In this document: positions 13,321-19,882 of the stretch, one piece after another | How positions within the stretch are numbered: the first letter of the stretch is position 1 | How the letters are laid out: each line of letters starts with the position of its first letter | From: a virus | DNA: 34,815 nucleotides | IMG/VR virus record: IMGVR_UViG_3300032893_000202 | Coordinates: 1-34,815 of that record | Reading direction: 5' to 3' (one strand) | Translations under genes and position numbers: made by a program | The notes under the pieces: model-generated | What the model saw: the letters and a program-made list of their open reading frames with translations, nothing else | Databases searched by the model: none | What the model was told of the DNA's origin: nothing

Positions 13321-14858
13321 TGACCATCGGCGAACTCCGGAACGCCGTCGGACGAGAGCCGACCAAGAGCGAGAAAGTCGCGCTCCTGATCCGGTCCTGC
13401 CGCGACGATCCTGTGCGATTCAATGACGAGGTCCTCGGTCGGAGATACTACGACCCCGTTCTTCGAAAGGACCGGCCCGCGCGCTACTGGAGCGGCCAGC
13501 GCAAGGTCTGCGAGGCCGTCGTCAGGCACAAGACTGTCGTCGTCCCCACCGGACACTCGATCGGGAAGTCGTTCCTGGCCGCCGGGATCATCCTATGGTG
13601 GCTCTACACCAGGCCGCACTCGCTCGTCATCGTCACGGCGCCGAGCCAGAACCTGCTCGGCTCGGTCGTCTTCAAGGAGGTCCGCCGGGCACTCACCAAC
13701 CCGCTTATTCCGCTCGCAGGACAGGTAACTGATAGCCCCAAGGTCAGTCCTCAAACGCTCGCCGTGAACAACACCGGATGGCAGGTGATCGGGATCGCGA
13801 CCCGGGGCATGGAGCGGATCTCGGGGCAGCACACGGGCGAGCTGCTGGTCGTGGTTGACGAGGCGTCCGGCATCGACGAGGACATCTGGGAGGCGCTCGA
13901 CTCGCTCAATGCCCAGAAGACTGTCGTCTTCGGCAATCCGATCCGCGCCGAGGGCCGGTTCCGAGACCTGGACCTGAGAGCGACCCGCGAGAAGGACGAC
14001 CCGACCATCCCCGACGAGGACCGGGTCGTCTCGATCCGCATACCCTCGACCGACAGCCCTGACATCGACAAGCCTCGATCGTCGCGCGGCCTAGCCGACA
14101 AAGGGTTCCTGGACAACAACCGCCGCCAGTACGGCGAGGGGTCGCTCTGGTGGCGGTCGCGCATCCTCGCCCTGTTCCCGGACATCTCGGTCGACGCCCT
14201 GATCCCGCCCGGGTGGATCGATGCCTGCATCAGTCGCCGCCGTAAGCCGGGCGAGTTCCTGGGCCACCCGCGCATGGGCGTCGACCTCAGCGAGGGCGTC
14301 GGCAAGGACCGCTCCGTGATCGTCGTTCGCGACGACCTGGGCGTCCTGGACGTCTACTGCGACAACCTGGCCGGCCCCGAGGACGTCGCCGGCCACATCG
14401 TCCGCAAGCGGTTCCAGTGGAACGTCGCCGAGCACCGGATCTGCTACGACGTCGGCGGCGTCTACGGCAAGGACCTGGCCCGCTACCTTGAGGCCAAGGG
14501 CATCTTCGGCGCCACGCCCTACTCGGGCTCGTTCCACGGCGGCCCCGACTTCGTCAACCTGCGATCCTGCGCCGGCTGGCGGCTCCGTATGCGCCTCGAC
14601 CCAGGGACGACCCTTGACCCGGCCCCAGACCCCAAGACCGGCCGGGTCGACCCGAAGATCACCCGCGAGAAGCAAACTCAGTTTCTCATCCCGCCCGAGT
14701 CCTGGTACCCTAGCATGCGAGAGGAGATCGGGCTACTGCGCTACGAGCTGTACGGGCACCGGACCAAGCTTGAGCCCAAGGAAGACCTGATGCAGCGCCT
14801 GGGAAGATCGCCCGATCTCGGCGACGCGCTGCTCATGACGTTCGCGTACCTCGACTAG
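13317..14858 (+). CDS. terL: terminase large subunit (ATPase and nuclease)
   Basis: 513 residues. Walker A: VVVPTGHSIGKSF (~74-86). Walker B with catalytic acid: LLVVVDEAS (~175-183). Coupling-type motif FGNP near 201. RNase H-like nuclease: GVDLSEGVGKDRS (~321-333), CYDVGGVYGKDL (~373-384) and the final DLGDALLMTFAY (~500-511), with the expected Asp residues. It pumps DNA into the prohead and cuts the concatemer. The start has tandem ATGs in TGATGATG overlapping the small subunit's stop; either may be used. The gene is intact and ends with TAG, showing that TAG works as a normal stop here. Confidence 0.95.
   Translation: MMTIGELRNAVGREPTKSEKVALLIRSCRDDPVRFNDEVLGRRYYDPVLRKDRPARYWSGQRKVCEAVVRHKTVVVPTGHSIGKSFLAAGIILWWLYTRPHSLVIVTAPSQNLLGSVVFKEVRRALTNPLIPLAGQVTDSPKVSPQTLAVNNTGWQVIGIATRGMERISGQHTGELLVVVDEASGIDEDIWEALDSLNAQKTVVFGNPIRAEGRFRDLDLRATREKDDPTIPDEDRVVSIRIPSTDSPDIDKPRSSRGLADKGFLDNNRRQYGEGSLWWRSRILALFPDISVDALIPPGWIDACISRRRKPGEFLGHPRMGVDLSEGVGKDRSVIVVRDDLGVLDVYCDNLAGPEDVAGHIVRKRFQWNVAEHRICYDVGGVYGKDLARYLEAKGIFGATPYSGSFHGGPDFVNLRSCAGWRLRMRLDPGTTLDPAPDPKTGRVDPKITREKQTQFLIPPESWYPSMREEIGLLRYELYGHRTKLEPKEDLMQRLGRSPDLGDALLMTFAYLD
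14673..14685. repeat. dispersed palindrome copy (1 mismatch)
   Basis: CAAACTCAGTTTC inside the 3' part of the large terminase gene. Confidence 0.65.
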
Positions 14859-14901
14859 ACCAAGCCAGAACAGACCAGACCGTTGTCCCGAGGAACCTGC
14901 C

Positions 14902-15165
14902 ATGTCTCTGTCCGGCGACATCACCACGCTCCAGGGAGAGGTCGACACCGTGGCCACGACGCTGGCCACCCAGCTGTCCACGCTCCAGGGCTACATGGCC
15001 TCGCTGGCCACCCTGGAGGTCGAGCTTGCCGCTGCCCAGGTCGCCGGGACCGCCACGCCGGCCAACGCCGACGACGTCGCCAGGGTCGGCGTCCAGCTCC
15101 GCGGCATGATCGTCAACCTGATCGACGCAATGGCGCAGTACAACAACGCGCCGCGGCTCCAGTGA
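14902..15165 (+). CDS. coiled-coil hypothetical protein, 87 aa
   Basis: ATG 14902 has GAGGA nearby. The protein is Leu/Thr/Ala-rich with a long amphipathic helix (DITTLQGEVDTVATTLATQL, STLQGYMASLATLEVELAAA) and no Cys. Between terminase and portal, such small coiled-coil proteins are sometimes head accessory or packaging factors. No specific family is recognised. Confidence 0.6.
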   Translation: MSLSGDITTLQGEVDTVATTLATQLSTLQGYMASLATLEVELAAAQVAGTATPANADDVARVGVQLRGMIVNLIDAMAQYNNAPRLQ

Positions 15166-15209
15166 AACGAGCGTTGACAGGACACACGCCGCGCCGGTCT
15201 AGCCCGAGC

Positions 15210-15222
15210 GAAAGTGACTTTC
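15210..15222. repeat. dispersed palindrome copy (exact consensus)
   Basis: GAAAGTGACTTTC, ending one base before the portal gene's TTG start, where an SD site would be expected. Confidence 0.9.
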
Positions 15223-15223
15223 C

Positions 15224-16918
15224 TTGAGCCGGTTCACGCGATCTATCGCGACCATCTTCTCCTCGGCGCTGGGGACACAGCTCTATCCCCGGCCCACGAA
15301 CGTAACGAACGACCTCGGCAAGATCATGGACTCGATCCGGGACGGACTCACAAACGAGTTCAACCCCAGGATCGACGACGCCATAAGAAATCAGCGATTC
15401 TACGAGGGCAAGACCGAGCAGTACATCCGTTACAGGGACGCCGAGAACGTCTGGGACCACGAGCAGAAACCTAAGCGGACGACCAATATTACTCGCCGGG
15501 CGGTCAACGCCCTCTGCGAGCACCTCTACGTCCCGGGGCCGGCCCGCCGCGTCGAGAACTCGGAGGAGGCCGACGCCTGGCTCCAGTCGGTCTACGAGGC
15601 AAACCACGTCAATGCCAAGTTCCTCCGGGCTGACCGGCTCTCGACCCTGAACGACGTCGCCATGTTCCAGGTCGCCGCCGCCGGCACGGACGCCACGCTC
15701 GACCCAAACGTCGCCGAGGCGATGGGCGACGCGCCGCTCATCATCCACGTCCGAGGGTCCGAGGAGTTCGCCGTCTGGTGCAGTCCCGAGACGCCAACCA
15801 AGCCATGGGCCGTGTGCGTGATCTCGATGTACGACGAGACCCGCCAGTTCCAGCTCTGGACGGCGACCAACATCTACACGTTCAAGACCGAGAAGCTCGG
15901 CCTGAGCCAGACGACCGGCGGCCGGGTCGCCAGGTACGTCCCGGAAGAGTCGGGCGAGAACCCGTACGGAATCCTGCCGTTCTCGTTCTTTCACTACGAG
16001 CTGCCGGTGCGGGACTTCTGGAACGACTCGCCGGGCACGGACATCGCTAACGCCAACTATCAGCTCAACATGGACATGACCGACACGGCTAACTCTGTGT
16101 CGATCTACCGAAACAAGATGATGCTGGCCTACAACGTGAGGTCCGACTGGAAACCGATCTTCACGCCTGGGTGCATCACGCACGTCCCGGGGATGCCCAA
16201 CCAGACCCAGACCGGGCTCGAACCGCGGATCGAGGCGCTCGAAGGAACGATCGACATAGGCGGCTCCTGGCAGGACATGGATGAGTACCGGAGCGTGATC
16301 TACGAGGACAACGGGATTCCCGAGGCGGCGATCCGCATGAAGCAGCAGTCGGCAGCGTCGGGCATCGCGATCCTCTCTGAGCAGGCGCCGCTCCTGACCC
16401 GTGCCCAGGCCCGGCGGTCGATGGCGATGATCTACGAGAAGGACCTGGCCCGCGTCTGCTTTGCCGTCTCGGGCGCCTACTACGACATCCCGGAGAATAC
16501 CGAGGTCGCCGCCCAGCTCCAGCTCTCGTGCACATGGTCCGAGCCCGAGATCCCGATCCCCGGTCCCGAGCGGGACCAGGCCGACGAGTGGGAGGTCGCC
16601 AACAACTACGCGTCAGAGGTCACGGTCCTGATGCGTCGGCGCGGCCTGTCCCGCGACGCGGCCAAGGCCGAGTTGGAGCAGGTCATGGAAGACAAGAAGT
16701 GGATGAACGATATGAAGAAGAAGTACGGTCTTGACCAGGCGTCGTTCTTCGGCGCGAACGGCAACGGGGAGCCGGGCAGCAACGGCCAGCCGGGCGAGGG
16801 TCGTTTCCCCGGGGCATCTCCAGGCTCCGACGAGGAGCCCGAGGCCGGCCCCGGCGCCGGCCCCGGCGCCGTCGAGCAGGACAAGAACAACGTCGCCGCC
16901 GGCGCCGCAGCCGAGTGA
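15224..16918 (+). CDS. portal protein
   Basis: 564 residues. Recognisable portal features are an N-terminal N-I-T/R-RAVNALCEHLYVPGP segment, strands such as AVCVISMYDETRQFQLWT, and ESGENPYGILPFSFFHYELP. A long helical stem/wing follows, with MKQQSAASGIAILSEQAPLL and RARRSMAMIYEKDLARV (~380-410), as in SPP1-type portals. The C-terminal ~70 residues are Gly/Pro/Glu low complexity. It forms the dodecameric DNA gate at one capsid vertex. The only early start in frame is TTG 15224, since a stop lies at 15215-15217, and no SD precedes it. Instead an exact palindrome copy (15210-15222) ends one base before the start codon. Confidence 0.85.
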   Translation: MSRFTRSIATIFSSALGTQLYPRPTNVTNDLGKIMDSIRDGLTNEFNPRIDDAIRNQRFYEGKTEQYIRYRDAENVWDHEQKPKRTTNITRRAVNALCEHLYVPGPARRVENSEEADAWLQSVYEANHVNAKFLRADRLSTLNDVAMFQVAAAGTDATLDPNVAEAMGDAPLIIHVRGSEEFAVWCSPETPTKPWAVCVISMYDETRQFQLWTATNIYTFKTEKLGLSQTTGGRVARYVPEESGENPYGILPFSFFHYELPVRDFWNDSPGTDIANANYQLNMDMTDTANSVSIYRNKMMLAYNVRSDWKPIFTPGCITHVPGMPNQTQTGLEPRIEALEGTIDIGGSWQDMDEYRSVIYEDNGIPEAAIRMKQQSAASGIAILSEQAPLLTRAQARRSMAMIYEKDLARVCFAVSGAYYDIPENTEVAAQLQLSCTWSEPEIPIPGPERDQADEWEVANNYASEVTVLMRRRGLSRDAAKAELEQVMEDKKWMNDMKKKYGLDQASFFGANGNGEPGSNGQPGEGRFPGASPGSDEEPEAGPGAGPGAVEQDKNNVAAGAAAE

Positions 16919-16962
16919 CCTTGTCCGGTCCTTGACCCGACCATCGCGAGGCACGGGCAGCC

Positions 16963-17229
16963 ATGAGACGCCAGGAAAAGACCCGCGAGGTGATAGACCT
17001 CGTTTACCAGCAAGTCAGTTGCGACTACTGCAAGAAAGACGTCCCGCCAGGAGAGAAAGTCAACGGTAACTGGAATGGCGGAGTAGCTTTCTATAAGCTC
17101 TCATGGACCCGGGAGCGCAACGGCATCTCGACGGCCAGCCCGATCTCCTCGCTGGAGCTGTGCGGCGATTGCTGGAATAATCTCGTTGCTCCGGTCCTCC
17201 GGTTGCTGGGCGTCGAGAACGTAAACTGA
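16963..17229 (+). CDS. small zinc-finger-like protein, 88 aa
   Basis: CDYC at residues ~20-23 and CGDC at ~72-75 frame a beta-rich middle (NGNWNGGVAFYKLSWTRE). This is a treble-clef-like small zinc domain. It lies between portal and head proteins. The start at ATG 16963 lacks a strong SD (AGGCACGGGCAGCC). Function unknown; small Cys-pair proteins recur throughout this genome region. Confidence 0.6.
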   Translation: MRRQEKTREVIDLVYQQVSCDYCKKDVPPGEKVNGNWNGGVAFYKLSWTRERNGISTASPISSLELCGDCWNNLVAPVLRLLGVENVN

Positions 17230-17256
17230 TCTTACAGATACTGGTGGGAGCATATC

Positions 17257-17382
17257 ATGTCATGTACTGGCAAGGCTGACTGCGGGTGCGGCTGCGGCGG
17301 CAAGACGCCCGGCTCGCACAAGAAGAAGAAGACGATCAAGGGCAAGAAGCTCGTCAAGTCCAAGCGGGGCGGCAAACGCTGA
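17257..17382 (+). CDS. 41-aa Cys/Lys-rich micro-protein
   Basis: ATG 17257, with GGTGGGAG at 17243-17250, encodes MSCTGKADCGCGCGGKTPGS followed by an almost pure Lys/Gly/Arg tail. Four Cys in the first 14 residues and the basic tail suggest a metal-binding nucleic-acid-associated peptide. Similar tiny Cys-then-Lys proteins occur in phage head regions, without known role. It precedes the next gene by nine bases. Confidence 0.6.
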   Translation: MSCTGKADCGCGCGGKTPGSHKKKKTIKGKKLVKSKRGGKR

Positions 17383-17391
17383 GGCCCGGAC

Positions 17392-18343
17392 ATGCCCGCC
17401 ACGGCCAGGAAAGCGACGTTCAAGGGCGGCCACTACGCCGCCGTGGGCAAAGGCTCCAAGACCCGAGACCCAGCCTGCTCACAGGCGATGTCGTCCTGGA
17501 AGTCCGGCGGCACGCTCACACATGACCTGGCCAAGATCCTCGCCGGCTGCCGCAAGAAGGCGGCTGCCCTCCGAGGCTCGCCAGGGACGGGGACTCCTGA
17601 CCAGGCGCTCGGACGGGTGAAAGCTAGGATAGCCTCTGCCGGGGGCTGCCGTCGCCGCGGGAGCCGTCGCCGGCCCGTCGGCCGTCAAGGTGGCCAGCGC
17701 CAAGGGAACAGCCATCCCGATCGAGATCGAGAAGGCCAAGTTCCTCGGAAAGACCGTCGGCAAGGAAGAACGGGCGCACGCTGACAGGATCGAGGCCCGC
17801 GTCGCCCGCTGGCTGGGAGCCACGCGCAAGACCGGGTACAAGGCCGACGACGTGAGGCTCAAGACCAGGGGCATGACGCACCACGTCGAGGTCAAAACCA
17901 AGCTCACCGGGTCCAAGCAAGCGCTCACCGTCCACGATGACGCTCTGCACCGCAAGGCCCTGATCGTGAACTCAAGCCCGAATGCCGAGTTCCACACGAT
18001 CGTCGTCGACGAGCGGCACAGGTACCAGGGCGGGGCACACAAGAGCAACTATTCAGGTCATAATCTCTACTATCGTCGCGGCTCGGGTCCGTGGACGTTG
18101 TCATCAATGCACAAGGTTTCCGATCCCCGAGAACTGCGCCGCCTGGTAGAATCGCCGGAGCATGAGCTGCCGGCAAAGGCTCGCGGGACGCTCAGGATGT
18201 CCGAAGAAGAACTGGAGACCCTCCGTGCCAGGGCGGCAGCCGCCAGCGAATCGCGCAAGCAGCGTCAGGAATCCTACAAGGCCAGGCTCGCCGCCGAAGG
18301 CTTGACCAGGCACGGCAAGAGGATTAACCCTGATGTCCGTTAA
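17392..18343 (+). CDS. minor-head-associated protein, requires a +1 frameshift at 17641-17645
   Basis: Frame 1 from ATG 17392 encodes a module (GGHYAAVGKGSKTRDPACSQ, AMSSWK, LAKILAGCRKKAAALR) also found at the start of the 915-aa protein at 19883. At the five-G run 17641-17645 the sense moves to frame 2: AAVAAGAVAGPSAVKVASAKG, then EERAHADRIEARVARWLGA, HHVEVKTKL, HTIVVDERHRY, LYYRRGSGPWTLSSMHKVSD. The last part resembles a domain seen at the end of phage MuF/minor-head proteins (EVKT ... HTVVVD ... YYRRGVGS), and EVKTK could be the core of a PD-(D/E)xK-type nuclease. Removing one G gives about 316 residues. A homopolymer sequencing error is most likely; programmed shifting is possible. Confidence 0.6.
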
Positions 18344-18635
18344 CATCGTCATGACGAACGCCCAGGGCCGGGAGGTCGGCTATCACCTCGCCAGCCACGG
18401 CGGCCTGAAGTCACTTTCTAAGTGGGCCGAGTCGCTCCCGGACGACGGTTTCCAGGCAGTCCAGGAGCTGTTCCGCGACGGCCTGACGATGGACTCAAGC
18501 GTCTTCGCCGGCCAGCTCGCGAGAGCCATCCAGGATCACAGGCCGGCTCGCCGCGATGTCGCCGACATGCTCGCCAGGCTCAAGGAAGAGGTCGGGTCGG
18601 GAGAGCCGGGCGAGTCGATCCTCTTCGAACTCTGA
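18333..18635 (+). CDS. small hypothetical protein, 100 aa
   Basis: ATG 18333 overlaps the previous gene by 11 bases, with AGAGG upstream. The protein has a short strand pair (VNIVMTNAQGREVGYHLAS), then helices (LSKWAESLPDDGFQAVQELF, ARRDVADMLARLKEE). Codons 25-29 overlap a palindrome copy (18407-18418). No family is recognised; it sits in the head gene cluster. Confidence 0.6.
   Translation: MSVNIVMTNAQGREVGYHLASHGGLKSLSKWAESLPDDGFQAVQELFRDGLTMDSSVFAGQLARAIQDHRPARRDVADMLARLKEEVGSGEPGESILFEL
18407..18418. repeat. dispersed palindrome copy (variant)
   Basis: GAAGTCACTTTC inside the 100-aa gene at 18333. Confidence 0.65.
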
Positions 18636-18676
18636 ACTTAACTTTGGCTGACTCTAGCCAGACCAGGGTCATTCCA

Positions 18677-19210
18677 GTGGGACAGCAACTCAAGCCGTGC
18701 CGACTGCTCCGCTTCACCTGCATGACGGCCTCGGGCTGGAGGTCCACGGGCGACTTCGACAGGGACGTACGAATGATCCTCGCCGAGGCCCGAGAACGAT
18801 CCGGCAGCCCGGCGGCCAAGATCACCAACCAGCGCATGGGCCGGGCCGACCTCAAGAGGACCGCCGGGAAGCGGGCCAGGACCGAGCAGGAGCCGTCCGC
18901 GCCGCGATCCTGGGAATCAAGGCACTGGACGCTGGAACGCCCCCAGGACGCCGTCCTGGTCGCCCTGATCGCGTGGGCCGCGAAACTCAACGGCGGGCCG
19001 CCCTATCCCGAGGTCCGAAGGCTGTTCCGCAACGGACGGAGCAGCGAGGCGTCGCTCTTGCCCGAGCAGATCGACCGGGTACTCCTGAAGCAGCCTCCCC
19101 AGGACCGCGAGTCCCGCGAAGTCCTCCGGGCAATCCGGGACCAGCTCAGGAAAGCCCGGCAGAACGACACGGCAGCGTTCGACGGGATGAACAAAGAAGA
19201 AGATGAATAG
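18677..19210 (+). CDS. basic hypothetical protein, 177 aa
   Basis: The frame is open far upstream, but the preceding gene ends at 18635. GTG 18677 with AGGG at 18665-18668 gives the most credible start (MGQQLKPCRLLRF). ATG 18722 is the alternative. The protein is Arg/Lys-rich and helical; it contains PQDAVLVALIAWAAKLNGGP and ends NKEEDE. Function is unknown. It ends two bases before the convergent HNH gene. Confidence 0.55.
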   Translation: MGQQLKPCRLLRFTCMTASGWRSTGDFDRDVRMILAEARERSGSPAAKITNQRMGRADLKRTAGKRARTEQEPSAPRSWESRHWTLERPQDAVLVALIAWAAKLNGGPPYPEVRRLFRNGRSSEASLLPEQIDRVLLKQPPQDRESREVLRAIRDQLRKARQNDTAAFDGMNKEEDE

Positions 19211-19211
19211 A

Positions 19212-19853
19212 CTATTTATTATGCTTAATCGGAGTTGTCAATGTTCGCTCATCAGACCAACCTTTGCTAAGCCTCGAATGGATGTTCTGCCAAGGAATCC
19301 CCAATAATATCGACCATTCTGAGACTGTCCTGGTTTCTCCGGCAAAAGTCAGTTTGCGATTGTTTCTCCGATTCTGGCTCTGTTCAATAGGCGTAGCCCA
19401 TCGGCAGTTTCCGGGCTCATAGTTCCCACGATTATCAGGGTAACGATCTATGGAATATTCTGGACCTGGACAGTGGCCCATGTCTCTCAGGAAAGCTAGG
19501 AACGAACTCTTCCATTCCTCGTTCATCGTGACTCCGACTGCTCCATATAATCTATATGCTGGATTATTCTTATTGTAGCATCTAGTCTTAATTGCACACC
19601 AAATTCGATACTCTATTATACTGTGAGAATACTTGTTTTCATACTTTATCTTTTGTGATGCTATCATCGCTCCTTTGTTGCACCCGCAGCTTTTCGTCTG
19701 TCCTTTGGTCAGATTATCCCCGAACTGAGTTTTCTCGGACCCACACTCGCATCGACACAACCATAACGCTTTCCTGTTCCTGCGACCGGCGAACTTGACC
19801 ACGGTCCAGAGTCCGTATACGTTGCCAGTGAGGTCAGCTTTCGGGAACGCCAT
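19212..19853 (-). CDS. HNH-family homing endonuclease (free-standing, selfish)
   Basis: 213 residues from ATG 19853 (MAFPKADLTGNVYG...); a longer start at 19898 would run into the next gene's ATG region. The N-terminus has CRCECG and SCGCNKG (~34-60), a zinc-type cluster. The core YRIWCAIKTRCYN, YGAVGVTMNEEW, IDRYPDNRGNYEPGNCRWAT and NRRNNRKLTFAGE matches phage HNH endonucleases whose Asp-Asn-Cys/His segment binds the metal. The C-terminus is a small HTH-like DNA-binding module (VSEWSILLGIPWQNIHSRLS). The gene is on the opposite strand and much more AT-rich than its neighbours, as expected of a mobile homing gene inserted between head genes. Confidence 0.8.
   Translation of the reverse strand: MAFPKADLTGNVYGLWTVVKFAGRRNRKALWLCRCECGSEKTQFGDNLTKGQTKSCGCNKGAMIASQKIKYENKYSHSIIEYRIWCAIKTRCYNKNNPAYRLYGAVGVTMNEEWKSSFLAFLRDMGHCPGPEYSIDRYPDNRGNYEPGNCRWATPIEQSQNRRNNRKLTFAGETRTVSEWSILLGIPWQNIHSRLSKGWSDERTLTTPIKHNK
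19342..19357. repeat. dispersed palindrome variant inside the HNH gene
   Basis: GCAAAAGTCAGTTTGC; falls on the conserved NRKLTFAGE codons, so it may be coincidental. Confidence 0.45.
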
Positions 19854-19882
19854 CGCGGAACTCTTTCTGGAGAAATGATTAT

